64,000 nt of DNA from Desarmillaria ectypa (GCA_030407005.1 JAUDYN010000010.1:186001-250000); one strand, 5' to 3'; counted from the stretch's first letter, positions 1 through 11,859 are shown. Notes: generated by a model not told the origin, from the letters alone. A program made the numbers and translations.

Positions 1-1960
1 GTTTAAAGGCAGTGTCATCATCTTCATCGGGTACTTTGATGATAGTGGTTCTGCTGGAATGCCCCCTCTTTATCACCTGGATGCTAGTGACTTCCCCCTG
101 TTCTTCAGCTCTAGTTCGCTTGGGAACTTCCCAGGCCTTGAAAGGAGTCTGGTATTGGCTTGAGGCATTCGAAGTTCCACTTCTACTAGCCATTGCAGCA
201 GAGTACTGAGGTTTCGCATCTGGGATGAATCTCATCAGCATTGCCTGTGGCTCCGTGGTCCACTGTTCTCCCACTGGTCTGGCTAGCATGTGGCCCCAGT
301 CCTGGCCTTGGTGGGCGCTCTCCTGGTCCCCCACTGACCCTGGTGAGGCTGGTGGGCTTGTCCCTCTGCTCAAGAAGGATGCTGGGATGTTTGGACTTCT
401 GGGAGGCCTGAGGGAGTCCCGCCTACTAGTCCCTGCCCATCACTGATTGCTCAGTGGCGTATCTGGTGAGCTAAGCTCATTGGACTTTGTGGTGGCACCA
501 GCACCACCTGGCAAGTCCTGCACCTCATTGGGGGCTTGGGAATTGTCACTACAAATACTTGTGTCAGCTTCTGAGAGAAGGATGATGTACCTGTTCTTTT
601 TTGATTCTTGATTTGTCTTCAGCTTTGGGGTCTGTGAAGTCATGCGATAGATATTCGTATTTGCATATAATTGTCTATGTTTATAGGAATTAGTCCAACC
701 TATGAAAACTGAGGACTCACCTTCAGACTTGGTCGAGCAAGGGGAATTGAACCCTTGTCAACCTAGTCTTTTACTTCCTCAACCTTGGACGTAACTGGCA
801 CCACTTCATTAGTGGGCCCCAAGGATCTGACATCCCTCAACTCTTTTCTCTTGGGACAATCTCTGCTCAGGTGACCCTTTTCATCACACCTGAAGCATTG
901 TCCCTTGGCCCTTCGCCGATTGATGTCCATGGGCTTCCCCACCCCTCCATAAGCTGTCCACTGACCAGTCCCAGTGTCCTGACTGCTTCCACTGCTGGCA
1001 GTCAGTTTTGAGGCCAAGGAACTTGTTGCCCCAGCAGCGGCTTTGCCACTGGACTGCTGTTGTTGTTGGGGACACAGGTCCTTCTTCTGACTGTCCCAGA
1101 GCATACTAGTGGTCTGATCGAAGATCCATTTCTGCTGTCTCTTCTTGTACATGCACAGGATGTGCTCCTTCCATTCTAGGTATGAGCACAGGATGTTGAT
1201 GCCCATGTTGGAGATGAAGGTGGTGTAGGAGCTAGAGACTCCTAGTCATACTGCCTTTACCATGGCACCATGCTCAGCCTCATCGGTCCATCAGCCCACT
1301 AGCTTGGCTTCCTCTTCCAGTTTCTGGAAGTAGTGGGAGGCGGGCTGTGCTCCCATGCAGAGGTCAAACATCTGCTTTTTGTGGATCTCCTCAATGGCAG
1401 GATCCTGGAATTGTCATGTGACTAGGTTGACAAAGTTGGCCCAGTTGGGATATCTGAAATGGGTGGCGGTCCCATCATACAAGTCACCAACCCAGTATTC
1501 AGGTCTCTTGTAGACTCACCAGTCCTTGGTGGCACCCTCAAAGTGGGATGTCGCAAATAGTACCAGGTGCAATGGCACCTGGAAATAATGTCAGAACACC
1601 TTGAAGTAGGTGATGCAATCACTGATGAAGCATTCAATATTGTCATAGTCCTCCTTGAATGGAGAGGGAACCTTGATGAGTGTTGGTTTGATGCTCAGGT
1701 ATGGGGCATCGGTGGTGGTGTTCCCGATGGGGTTGGGAATAGGGTCGGGAGGACCCTTGCCAGGAGGTAGTCTTGGAATCAAGTATCGATCTGGCCTTGG
1801 ACTCAGGTAGCCTCTTGGTGGCTCACCCAATGGTCTGCCCCTCTTGGGCTCTTTCCCCTTCTCCTGATCATGGAGATAGTCTATCATCATTTTGTGGGCA
1901 GACTCCTCCCGATTGAGCTCTTCGCACATTTCTGCAATGCACCTCTCCTTCTTGGCCAAT
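1..1960 (-). pseudogene. Ty3/gypsy gag fragment (element E), broken
   Basis: Minus-strand gag of a chromovirus, closely similar to the gag of element B at 51961-53880. In reading order it has the capsid region (about 1960-1210), a Gln-rich linker, and a CCHC zinc knuckle at about 898-856 reading CFRCDEKGHLSRDC, which in this class packages the RNA. Downstream (643-440) lies a frame also conserved in B at 52527-52264, then the start of the protease region at the window edge. The capsid part carries in-frame stops, so no full Gag can be made. The 5' end is cut off where the unclassified repeat at 1961 begins. The rest of the element, toward pol, lies outside the window. Confidence 0.85.
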
Positions 1961-3306
1961 GCAGTGATGTGCTTGGTAACGGCAAGTGACAAAAGAATTA
2001 GGGAATGGCAATGAACACCAATCACACTAAACCTCTTACTACTCTACACTTAATCACCAATATTGAATTCAGGCAGTTTCGAGTACAATGGAAGCACTCT
2101 GCAGACTTCAATAATCAAGTACAATTGTCTTAAAGATGTTTTATTTGTTACTAGTGAGTTTATACAAAGTACTACTCGTACTAGTAGGGTGGGTAAGACA
2201 CAATTGGATAAGAGTGACTTGGTTTGAGCTACTGCGCTCATTCTGACTGAAACTGCTTCAGACTGATGGCGCTCTTGGCCCTATACTGCTTCCTACAAGT
2301 GATAAACACTTGACTAGCTGCACTCTTGGCCTAAGAATAAACTATAACTCCAAGAACTTTGCTTGAACTAACTTCAAAACACTCTGGACCTTTGCAGGAC
2401 ACAGCAGTGACTCTAATGGACTTCAATTCAATGCAATTCTATGGGTGACTTAGTGACTATTAATCACTTCATCAAGGTTAAGCACAAAAGCCTTTAATTG
2501 GGGACACCAGTTACTACCAGTGAGGGCTCAATTGTGGGGATGGCTTGCCTGGTTTGCATGACTGCCCATCCCACTACTTATATACTACTGAGGCAGAACT
2601 ATAAATATCATCTGGGTATAGGGTATATTGGTAAGGATTTCTTGGCTAGTCATGAATAATGGTGAATAATCACACAATAATCGGTCTGATCTGTTTTTTT
2701 TTCAAATATTTGGTCTAGAGACTCCACAGTTGGTCTTTCCATGCTCTTGGCCCAACTACATGCCCTAGTAATGTGGTTATATGGATATCCGGATATTGGT
2801 GCCTGTAACAGCTATCTGATCATGATCGAGGGTGCAGTCCGGCTCCACTAGCATCGATCATAAGAGATCTATATTGAAATAGTCGGATCTGAGCTCAAGG
2901 TTAATCCATTCCTAATTTATTTCTAAGTCCTGTTTCAAGATTGCCATGTGACTAGTTATCCTGACTTAGGTGTTTATGCCCAGTCTGGGCTGCTAGTGAC
3001 AGAACTTGATGAGATATGTGTACTCTGCTCCTGGATTTTGTGTGCTAGTAGCATCCTTCATTTGCTAGTGGCTGTATTTCACTCAGTCCTGCTAGCATTC
3101 AAGTTACTAGTCTGGCTGGCTGGTAGATTTAACCCACTAATGGTGTTGCATCTAAGTCCTGGCTCTACCAGTTGCTTACTGCTTTTAACTATCAGCTCAA
3201 AGCCTCAGCTATAGTCCTCTATGTATCACTAGTATAGGATAGATGTGCAATAGTATTGTTACAAAATCGCAAAATCTAGGTGTGAATGCATAGATGGCAT
3301 ATCACC
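1961..3306. repeat. Unclassified 1.35 kb interspersed repeat, copy 1 (repeat G)
   Basis: Nearly identical along its whole length to 42133-43498, in the same orientation. Both copies begin at GCAGTGATGTGCTTGG and end at CATATCACC, while the flanking sequence on both sides differs, so these look like true ends. No long reading frame with a recognisable domain is present; a conserved 88-codon frame (2948-3214) shows no known motif. A poly-T tract lies at about 2693-2701. An internal segment (about 2707-2947) recurs as a separate diverged copy at 3542-3772. It could be a non-autonomous transposon or a piece of a larger element. Confidence 0.7.
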
Positions 3307-3541
3307 ATTCATGCATGGATTCAACCATTTCATCTAAATATATCACCATACTTACAGTATATAAACAGAGTAAACTACACCATTGTACTCTATCTTTTGA
3401 CTAAACTTAATCCATATACTGCTTACTCACACCACACTAAAGACCTGGCTTAGTCTCTCTATTGGGTAACTGTTCAAATGCATAACAGCCCAGAGGGATC
3501 AGCTGACATCCCAAGTCATGTGCCTAAGTCAGGCCCTAACA
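3307..3541 (+). repeat. 3' part of a chromovirus LTR, plus orientation
   Basis: Aligns with the distal half of the LTRs of elements A and F: TATA-like stretch at about 3359, the conserved CCCAAGTCATGTGCC block near 3510, and the terminus CTAACA at 3536-3541. The proximal half is missing and is replaced by repeat G. Confidence 0.7.
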
Positions 3542-3772
3542 CTAGAGACTCCACATTCAGTCTTTTCACACTCTTGGCCCAACTACATGCTCTAGTGATG
3601 CAGTTATATGAATCTCCAGATATTTTTGCCTGTAACAGCTATCTGATCATGATCAAGAGTGCAGTCTGGCTACACTAGTAAAAGATCTATATCACAATAG
3701 TTGGATCTGGGCTCAAGGTTAATCCATCTCTAATTTATTTTTAACTCCTGTTTCAAGATTGCCATGTTACTC
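3542..3772. repeat. Second diverged copy of an internal segment of repeat G
   Basis: Starts CTAGAGACTCCAC directly after the LTR terminus and matches 2707-2947 and 42903-43139 up to GATTGCCATG. It is probably the target into which the LTR inserted, or an independently mobile subrepeat. Confidence 0.6.
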
Positions 3773-4224
3773 AAGTGTATCAGTGGGCACAGTGGTGAGT
3801 GAACATAATGAAGCAAGTGTTGGAATACAAGCTGAAAGTCAGCATGAAGCCAACTTGACAGATTGATCTATTGGTATCCTATTATGGTAACTAAGTTCAA
3901 CCCACATTGTGTTTGCTCATACTCTTGAGTACAGCACTGCTTGCTCCTATGGTAATTATTCCTTAGATACTCATGTTCCTATGATACTTAGCTATACTAT
4001 GGACTATGCAGTTTTATTTAAATAGGACTATGATTTGATACATTCAATAACAACTTCATTTGTTATACTTGTGCTCAACTGCCTGCTATACTAAGGATTT
4101 CAATAGCAAGAGTGTGCTGTAGAGATAAATAGAATGTATATAACACTACTGACAATGACTGATCTATTTTTTATCATTCTAAGTCCCTTTCAGATGCCAT
4201 AGAGTAATCTTTTTTTTTTTTTAC
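3773..4224. other. AT-rich, CpG-poor sequence without a gene
   Basis: No coding potential or known repeat recognised. It ends in a poly-T run at 4209-4222, right where similarity to the flanks of the secreted-protein genes begins. Probably transposon-derived. Confidence 0.4.
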
Positions 4225-4492
4225 AGATGTTGGCTGCTGCCCTGAATTTGAAAATACTGAGTGGTGAATGCCTCTTTAGGATCTCATACCAGATTTGCTT
4301 CCATGAAGGTTTCCTGGAGCCATGAGGCCATGTTCAGACACCCCTAAAACTGCATTGGATATATATAACATCCCCAGATCAATACTGTTGGACTACTGTA
4401 TATCAACACAAGTCCATGAAATCCCAATGAGGTCATGCAGATAAAAAGGAATGACCCAAAACCTCCAGCCCACCCTCTCTTTCAGTCATTCA

Positions 4493-5086
4493 TCAAACTG
4501 AGAAATTAAACTGCTGGCTCCCCAGACCAGAGCAAGAGGATGATATCAATGGAAGGCTGCATTTAACTATTGTTGTGCATGGCCCATTGGCCTTGGAAGT
4601 GATCTTGCATTCCATAGCAATGATGCTCATCTTCTGGGAGATATCCACAGTGCACATCAACCATTTCTGGTTCCTGTTGCATCGAGTTAATAGTGGTGAT
4701 ATGCAGCAGACGAGGGAAAAAGAAGATACACATCACTATCTGACCAGTCAACATTGCCCATGGACAGCCCCATCGAGTTGGAATGGCAAAGGTGTTGTTC
4801 TCCATGGTCCTGTGGAGATGAGGCTCTGGGGAGGGTAATGAGATGCATTACTTGGCAGTGTAGCTGACATTGGGATCATCTGCATTCTGCTGGAAGAAGA
4901 ATTCTGTGGACTGAGAAGAAGAAGGAATCATAAGGACGGCTGGCCGGGCCGGGCCGCCCATGAGAGCGTGTGGGCTCCCAGGGTGAGAGCAGTGCCCTCA
5001 AAGTTGGGGTGACAGGTGCCCCAGACAGTGGGAGCGAAGAAGAAGAGAGCAGAGAATAACAAGGGGATCACTGTCGAAGAAAACAT
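4493..5086 (-). pseudogene. Decayed copy of the small secreted six-cysteine protein gene
   Basis: The start codon (5086), signal-peptide region and first cysteine block are nearly the same as in the intact gene at 12853, and similarity continues through all three exons to the final stop position near 4493. About 200 bp of promoter (to about 5285) and the 3' flank (to about 4225) were duplicated too. A deletion in exon 1 just after the region coding for LSWAA shifts the frame, and exons 2 and 3 have further indels. Many CG pairs of the intact genes are TG or CA here, for example in the exon 3 stretch coding for KKGVVASG. It sits next to the left transposon block, so methylation spreading from the repeats is a plausible cause of decay. 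Confidence 0.85.
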
Positions 5087-5572
5087 TAGGAACGAGTTTG
5101 AGATGGGTTTTCGAGCAAGTTGGATATGAGAAGGATGCTAGGAGAAGTTGGAGATGATGGCTTTTTATACTGGCTCTGGGGATGACCCGTGAGAGTGTGT
5201 CGGATTCCAAGGGTAAGCAAGGCCGTTGGTAGAATAAGCATCCACCACTCATCACGGATGATACACATCGAAGACGCTATAGGCTCTTCCAAAGTTGGCA
5301 TTGTTCAGCCAGGTGAGAAAGCGTCTAGGAGGTAAGTGCATCGACCATCCGACAGACATTCCTTGCTGCTTCGTCTCATTCTCGTCAAGTTCCCGGCCTA
5401 CTTCCGGGCCTCTTTGCCTAGAATTTGCGACAAGCTCTCCACTTTAACCAGTCCCGATGGTGCGAGGGCATGATGAAATCTAATATATACATAAACTTTG
5501 ATGGATAGCTGTACAATAACGTGCGATGGTAAAAAGTACAGTGGTATGGAAAACAAGACAGAAGCCGGGTGG

Positions 5573-6748
5573 TCACCAGCCCGCACGTGCGCCAAGCATA
5601 TTAGTATTAGTAGGACCGAGCCAAGGGGTAGAGAAGGCGAGAGGCGAAAGGAAGGCGTTCGGGTTGGGAGACGTGTAGATTGAGGATGCGAAATTTGGAG
5701 CAAGGGTTTGGGGGGGATAGGAAGTTGTGTTGAGTTGTGGGTGTTGATGAGTCGGGATTGGTTGCTGAGATGGAGGGGAATGGTTGGTTGGAGGGATATA
5801 ATCATGAGTTGGAGGTTGATAGAGGCTCGTTTGAGGTTGAGTTGGTGGCAGATTTAGTGTAGGTAACTCCTCGACTTCGGTGGACATGTCCGACTCTGAA
5901 TCGGAATCGGAATCCGAGTCCGAGTCATCCGGTTCGACCCATTGACCCAACAAGTACCTCCCCCTCGGCTTCTTCTTCTCCTCCTTCTTACGCCTCAAAC
6001 TTCTCTCCCACTCCCTAATCTCCGCCTCTTCTTGCACTGACATCACACTCGTCTGCCTCGTAATCGTCTTGGTAATCACACCCGGGTTATCCCTCAACCA
6101 GTCCTCCACCAATCTTACCGCATCCCGAATCCTCACCCTCATCTCCGCCAATTTCCACGCAGGCCACCCATCGTACCCCATCGTCGCACATTCCGCTCTT
6201 ACCCAACCTTCCACGATTTCCTGCGTCCACTTTCCACCTCCCTTGACCCTCAAACCATTCAACAGAATCACCACCACGTCCCCCGCGTCGTACTTTTCGT
6301 ACCGCATCAGTTTCAGCCCAACAGCCCACCCCGGGGAGACACTGACCATCCGTACGCTCCCCCGCTCGAATATCGTGTTCTGGGTGAGGTTCCCCGAGTG
6401 CGTACTGCCCTCCCATACACCCGGAGGGAGCGCCACATCCGCGTCGGCATTCATCCAGTCGGCACCTAGCCCGGGGAAAGCCCGCGAGGTTTCGGTGATG
6501 GCGCGTGTTAGAGTCGTGCGGACATCTTCGCTGAACGGTTTGGCGAGGTAGTCGACATCAAGGGTGCTTTGTCTCGAGGTTGGGATCGTTTGGTAGGAGG
6601 GGTGTAGGAGCATTGCAGCGCCACCGTGTATGACAAGTAGTAGTGATGGAATGTAGTATGGCGATCCAGGATTAGAAATTTGATCGCAGAGGTAGTTGAG
6701 GAGCATTTCTAGCATTTCGCGCGTAAGTGGGAGGGTATTAGTCGTCAT
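5573..6748 (-). CDS. Nucleotidyltransferase-fold-like protein with Ser/Asp and Pro-rich tail
   Basis: Single-exon frame of 391 aa. The start is the ATG at 6748, because the duplicated copy at 17929 keeps the same ATG and following MTTNTLPLTR. The N-terminal third has HGGAAM (residues 41-46) followed by R59, T62 and D64-V-D66, the GG...R.T.D.D arrangement of nucleotidyltransferase-fold proteins such as the DUF6036-like group; this is a pattern match by eye only. Residues about 255-275 are highly basic, then comes a (DS)n acidic run, then a Pro/Gln/Ser/Thr-rich, low-complexity tail of about 90 residues. No signal peptide or membrane segment is seen, so it is probably cytosolic or nuclear. Substrate and role are unknown. 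Confidence 0.65.
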   Translation of the reverse strand: MTTNTLPLTREMLEMLLNYLCDQISNPGSPYYIPSLLLVIHGGAAMLLHPSYQTIPTSRQSTLDVDYLAKPFSEDVRTTLTRAITETSRAFPGLGADWMNADADVALPPGVWEGSTHSGNLTQNTIFERGSVRMVSVSPGWAVGLKLMRYEKYDAGDVVVILLNGLRVKGGGKWTQEIVEGWVRAECATMGYDGWPAWKLAEMRVRIRDAVRLVEDWLRDNPGVITKTITRQTSVMSVQEEAEIREWERSLRRKKEEKKKPRGRYLLGQWVEPDDSDSDSDSDSESDMSTEVEELPTLNLPPTQPQTSLYQPPTHDYIPPTNHSPPSQQPIPTHQHPQLNTTSYPPQTLAPNFASSIYTSPNPNAFLSPLAFSTPWLGPTNTNMLGARAGW

Positions 6749-7056
6749 CGTCGTAGCATTAGTGGCAGTTGAGTTCAACAAACGGAACCATTTTTATTCC
6801 CCGCCTCGTGTAAGTCACGTGTTGTAACGTCATCAACACGATGCTGCGCCGTTGCCACGATGTTATCTCAATTCCTATAGATCCTTTACTGCCCTATCTT
6901 CACGATGTTACTGATTGGCCGAGCACCTCTTGCTGTCTGATTCCTCGTTCCGGTAACAGCAATACCCGTATACCGCCTCAACGTACAGCAGCCTCTGACT
7001 CGACGTGTCAACATACCCCCCGCTGTGCAATTTTATTTTTTCCACTACAACCATAA
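6670..7056. repeat. Segmental duplication (5' end and promoter of the nucleotidyltransferase-like gene)
   Basis: Matches 17845-18160 in direct orientation, including the start codon, the TCACGTGTTGTAACGTCATC stretch upstream (6816-6835) and the CACGATG...CCTTTACTGCCCTATC block. The TCACGTG and ACGTCA words are preserved in both copies and could be bHLH- and bZIP-type sites in the promoter. Confidence 0.7.
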
Positions 7057-7269
7057 TGGGGTGTATGCTATGAGAACGGGCTGTGAAATTTCATCCATAC
7101 CAGATCCTCACAAACTGAGTGAACAGACAGCTCACCTTCATTGAACCCCGTTCGATGGAGGCCGGTTCGAGAGCGCGGGCGTTGGCAAGAGTGGAAGAAG
7201 ACAAATATCTGGTCACCGACTACACCAACTTTCCCCCTACACCAAATGACCTCCTGATTATTCTATTTC

Positions 7270-7557
7270 CCATCCCCCTTCTCCAAACGAAGACGTTCTT
7301 CCATTCGCACAGAAGAGATCAAAGACCAAGGCTAGCTATGCTCAAAACGAGTAAGACCAGCGTTCCGCCAACACCCACCAAGGACGCCGAATCGATAGCA
7401 AAATTTTCCTGACATCGCGGACGTGGGCTGCGCGGAGAGGTTCTTGCAGGATCCATCGAGGAGGTTTTTAGATATGCCACAAGTCGAGCTGACGAAAGTG
7501 GAGGACGTAGATGTAGATGTGGTTATGGAGGATGCGGCTGGGCCAGTCAAGTCGTAG
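7270..7557 (+). pseudogene. Possible broken gene fragment, function unknown
   Basis: Two consecutive stretches read like protein but lie in different frames: one ending in PPTPTKDAESIAKF (to about 7410) and one from DIADVGCAERFLQDPSRR to VVMEDAAGPVKS before a stop at 7557. A one-base frame change at the AAAATTTTCC tract near 7400-7410 would join them. No family is recognised. It may also be chance coding-like sequence. Confidence 0.3.
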
Positions 7558-8448
7558 CACAAAATACAGAGGATCGGCGGCTGAGCGGCTTGTCGTTGCT
7601 ATTATAAATTGCCGTACTACATACACTCCCTTTGCTAAATATTACGCTATATTCAAAATATGGTCCTTGTATGACTTAAGCAGAGGTCTGTTATTTTTTT
7701 TAAAATGGAGCCAACGCTCAGACCCAATATTGCCGGGGAATAACTAGCAGGTGTGGTGGTAAGCACAGCGAAATGATAGTTTTCGATAAGAGCCTGATTG
7801 GGGGCGGTAAGGGTTGTTAGGATCAGAATAAGCTCAAGAGGAGAGCTTGGGAGGAATCCATAGGCGTAAATGTCGACCGTCTTGTTCAATGAAGTGGGCA
7901 TGACTATCTTGGGGCTCTAACTAGCGAGTTTTTAATGCTGGGAAGTATCTTCCCCCTCTTGGTGCCTCGCTGTAATGTATTAGAATTCTAGCAGTTTCGA
8001 TCCCGGGGCTGTGGTGAGGCTCCCCCCACATCCGAAGAGAACGTCAGTTACTTGTTCTCTGACCCAGCTGTGAAACTTGTGAGCTTGCTTCACGATGCCA
8101 AGACAACAGGCACGGTATCCCCTGAATTGCATGCATGGCATATGATCGATGACGCCGTCCCCTCGAACTGAACACAGTCGGCCCTATGAAATCCCATCGA
8201 GAACCTCACATTCTCGCGTGATTCCACAGTACTAGACAGTATTTCAGGTCAGTTTGATACCCTGTGAATACCCGGGGCGGGCCCGTTGTTTCCTGTACGC
8301 TTCACGGTCGATTTGGTGGTTAAATAAGTTATGATCATAAGGGAAATTTGTCTTTTCGTCGAGGTAATTTTCAGGATAAAACAAAGAATCACACACACAC
8401 AAAAACACACCCCAGAGGGAACAAACCTCCCACCCCTTCGGACATCCT
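7558..8448. other. Intergenic, no gene recognised
   Basis: Only short frames without motifs. A CA-rich simple tract lies at about 8389-8411, in the 3' flank of the secreted-protein gene. Confidence 0.4.
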
Positions 8449-9084
8449 TCAAACCGAGAAATCAAAGTACAGGTACGGCCCGTGGCCCCCATGCTCGATA
8501 CAATAATATAATGTCAAAGGGCCGGGTCCAGCTCCCTCCGTGACGCACAACCTATCGGTTTTGGATGTGATTCGGCATCCCGAAGCAACAACACCCTTCT
8601 GCTGAGAGATGTCCGTAGCACACGTCGAGCATAAAACTTTCCATTTCTGGTTCCTGTATATCAAGTCAGTCAATCAAGAAATATGTAAAAGGCGAGACAA
8701 GAACCATACACATTGCTGCCTGACCAGTCAACATTGTCCATGAACATTCGCTGACCGTCGTATTCGACGGCATAGTTGACGTTAGCCGCGGTCCTGTAAA
8801 ATTCTCGTTAGCCAAAATTCCGGAACAAAGGTGAAAGACGTGTACTTGACAGTGTAGGTGACATCGGGATCATCGCCGTTCTGCTGGAAGAAGAACTTGG
8901 AGGGCGAAGTACTAGCAACGATCGGCGCGCCGACTGCAGGGTCGGCTGACCACGAGAGTGTGTCATTCCAGACCACGGTGACAGCAGTGCCCTCAAAGTT
9001 CGGGGTGCACCAGCCCGAGGCAGCCAAGGGCGCAGCAGTGAAGAAGAGTGCAGACACGAAGAAGAGGATCGTCGGTGAATACAT
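8449..9084 (-). CDS. Small secreted six-cysteine protein, paralogue 1
   Basis: Three exons, 9084-8846, 8793-8710 and 8653-8449, joined by 52- and 56-bp GT-AG introns, giving 175 aa. The model is supported because the same intron positions and phases (both phase 2) give open frames in the other two paralogues. An N-terminal hydrophobic signal peptide of about 22 residues is followed by a mature domain with PNFEG, a LSWSADPAVGAP block, FFFQQNG, MDNVDWSGSN and NQKWKVLCSTCATDISQ. Six cysteines remain after the signal peptide, in the same places as in the paralogues, which suggests three disulfides. The QKW word and short beta-like repeats recall ricin-B-type beta-trefoils, but this is only an impression. 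Likely exported; function unknown. Confidence 0.85.
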
Positions 9085-9333
9085 TGGGAATAAAGCCGAA
9101 AGATATGAGATTGAAACGATCAGTCTTCAAGATGATGAGGATCAAGAGGCTGCAAGGTATGAAAGCGAAGAGAAGATAGCTTTTATAGTGGTAAGTGATC
9201 AATATGAAGCCGGACTAGATCGGTGAGGGCTATGAGAGAGGTAATGATGAGGTCTAGGATCGACCGTATGGGAGATAGCGTGTGGGATCGACTCCGGTAA
9301 GTCCGTTAGCAGCATCGTCATCGCCGCTCAGCA

Positions 9334-9360
9334 CGGCTGATACACATCGAAGACGCCGTT
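9334..9360 (-). promoter_or_regulatory. Conserved upstream box of the secreted-protein gene
   Basis: Read on the minus strand it is AACGGCGTCTTCGATGTGTA followed by TCAGCC, about 250 bp upstream of the ATG at 9084. The same box precedes the genes at 12853 and 16111 and the pseudogene. A TATA-like CTATAAAAGC lies nearer the gene, at about 9180-9189. The box is inferred to be regulatory from conservation only. Confidence 0.5.
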
Positions 9361-9827
9361 CTAGTCAATCCCACCCTGTTCCTTCCAGTAGCACTCTTCC
9401 AAAACAATTCAGACCAAAATGTAAGTAACAAAAGGTAATAAAGCATTTTTAGGCCGTATTTTTGGAGTCACTGGAAGAGCGCGGTTCTTCGGGATCAGAG
9501 GGAACATTGCGTTAAGGGTCATCCCCTGAAACGACATAGCCTAGGGAGGGAGCTTTTTCGGGTCTGGACGAACGTCAGGGAAACTATCTGGCCATTTATT
9601 TACCTTTGTCAAGACGAAGACCAGAACTCACTCTGATTTATTTTCCTCGCCGGCGAAGGTGGGTAGATAGCATATAAAATTCCCACCAGGCTTTTAAACC
9701 ACAGAACAATTGGTCGGGATTCCTTTGAGTAATAAAGCCCATGGATTTACGGTGGTTAAAATCCCAAGTCAAAATTTCATCTCTATTCCAACTGTTTCAC
9801 TTGCATTTTTACCGGCTCGAGTTAGTC
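9361..9827. other. Intergenic, nothing recognised
   Basis: No gene or repeat seen. The last five bases, TAGTC (9823-9827), are the left target duplication of the solo LTR that follows. Confidence 0.4.
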
Positions 9828-10075
9828 TGTTGTGAAAAACGGGGGATGAGAAGATCAGTTCATTCCCAATTAGTACATGCGCGGTGTCAGGCTAATAGTA
9901 TTGCGCTTGGCTGAGCTCTGCAAACGCATGCAGATGTACACTACTGTACCTACTTGCATACTAAATGCTAATTTACTAGAATCTTCTACAAGTTTCCTAA
10001 TATTTCTCTCTTAAACAGCAAGTTCGGCATGATGCCGGATTGCCATCATCTCGGCTCAACTCTCAAATTCCAACA
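9828..10075 (-). repeat. Solo LTR, family a, copy 1
   Basis: 248 bp, ends TGTTG...CAACA, flanked by the 5-bp duplication TAGTC (9823-9827 and 10076-10080). Same length and sequence family as 25771-26018 and 30080-30327. It contains a GAANNTTC palindrome at 9979-9986 and a TATA-like stretch next to it. No internal retroelement sequence adjoins it, so it is a recombined solo LTR. Confidence 0.9.
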
Positions 10076-10080
10076 TAGTC

Positions 10081-11509
10081 ATCTGCCAAGAGAGCAGCTG
10101 AAGCGGACCATGAGCACGCAAGTCTGACGGAGGTAAAAGGAGATGAAAAAGTTTCGTAAGAACATAGGATGTCGTCGGTCTCGGTAAACCTGGGGATCAT
10201 CGGCATGAACTCATGATCCGGCATGTACATGCAATTGAGGTCTGCAGAATGTCGGTCTCGAATCTTTCAATATGCACAGGCTTATATCCTCGATTCCGAA
10301 GGGTACGGAAATTAGAAGCAGTACTAGACATCATGGCTCGACCGCCTCAAAAGGACCGTAGGCATTAATCACTGCATTCTAGATAATAGAAGGGAGTGAG
10401 AGTCTTCTCGTTTCGAAAATAAAGCCAGCAAACTTCCAGGTCGTACTCATTAAAATCAGTTTTTGGGAATCATTGATGAGGCATAAGAGTCGGGGCAAGC
10501 GTTACACGCACCATTACGATAGGCGGAGCTTGATGTAGTTATGTCCACGAGATTTGGCTCCGGATAGAGAGAAGCCCGAGGTACATGCACTTCCAAACGA
10601 AATCAAGCATGCACACCTGTTGAGAATAAGCGTAGTATAGACGATGTACGAGCTAAGTACACCTCGAATATAGTCTATGCTATGAAGGATAGCGAAGAGA
10701 GTTGTAAGTTCAAATACCTACGAAGGAACCCGGGTAGGTCTAGCAAGCGCTAGGCGTAGCTAGAAATGTCCAACAAGCGCTAGGCGTAGTCGAACTTAAT
10801 CACTCAAGGTTCACACGAAGTAGTGGAGTTTAACAAGTAGATTTCGATGTCCTTTCAGGCAGTTTTGTACAGTTTAAGTACTATGGCATTATTCTGGAAC
10901 TTACTAGAGGAAATTTAGAGAAGAAACGCCAGGAAATTTCCTACGCTACGTCGAAATGAAAAAAAAGGGTAAGGAAAGTGAAGGCTAAATATAGAAACCG
11001 GTAAATATCCATAACAACACCGCACCGGTGATTGAAGATGTACTGATTTCATACTTCATCATCAGTGCAGAGTGCATGTCTAGCGGCACGTTGGACTTGC
11101 CGATGCTTATTCGAGGCAAGTATCATTTGTTTGGTTGTCGTCCTCTGGGATGTCGTCGAATCTGAGCGGGCTAAAATCTGAACATTTGTTTTTATGGGGC
11201 GGAGAAAGCGTTCGAGGAGTCCCTACTGGGAGAACAGTGTTATTTCTCTGGGGTTGATACAACCAACTCGAGGATCCTTAGGCCTGGGCGCGACATCAGA
11301 CAAGTCCCGAAAAGAATAACGATGTATGCACTTTTGCAGCGAAAGGTGATAAACTAAAAACAAAAGTAGGATTGAGTTTTTGAAATTCGAATTTAACTTT
11401 GATTTCTTCTTCTGCTTCGTCATCTCGCCATCACACGGTTCCTTTTTCAGCTTACTGCGTCGCCACTGTGCATGCTGCATCTTTCAGAAGCAAAAGGATG
11501 AGAAACTTG
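10081..11509. other. Intergenic with two short direct repeats
   Basis: No gene recognised. CAAGCGCTAGGCGTAG occurs at 10744-10759 and 10774-10789; its reverse complement recurs in the degenerate array at 28010-28235, so the two places share a repeat family. Confidence 0.4.
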
Positions 11510-11745
11510 AGTGCATATTATAATTCAGATTCTAGGCTCCTGCAGGTCAAGAACTCACGACGACCGCAGGACATTGATGCGGGCAATGATGGTAGAGAAC
11601 AGTCGAATAGTGCAAAGATCCTGGAGAGCATATTTCATATTTGGAGGTATAGGTATGTCGCGTATTGCATATCTCCCTCTTCGTCACCCATCGTTGTCCA
11701 ATCAGCCTCCTCGCCATGCACCAATGTTACTTGCACAACGCAATA
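11510..11745. repeat. Duplicated module H, copy 1
   Basis: Similar to 17165-17510 (same orientation) and to 31290-31590 (inverted). Shared words include the TCAAGAACTCACG block and the AGGTATAGGTATGTCGCGTAT region. Coding potential is unclear; it could be an exon of a decayed gene family or a non-coding repeat. Confidence 0.55.
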
Positions 11746-11859
11746 AAAAAGCAAATATTTCACAGATGGGGCGGGTGAGACTCGGATGGACAACAAGTGG
11801 CTGACGTTCTTCGGATGTGGGGATGCCTGCATTTTTGTAGCATCGCTGCCCTGAGATCA

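Noticed and set aside
2948..3214. 88-codon plus-strand frame conserved in both copies of repeat G (also 43140-43406)
   Set aside because: The two copies are nearly identical at DNA level, so an open frame in both is not evidence of coding; no motif is present.
5997..6551. Plus-strand 160-codon frame over 6069-6551 and minus frame 6087-6416
   Set aside because: Both are shadows of the nucleotidyltransferase-like gene, which has the protein-like composition and the conserved duplicated start.
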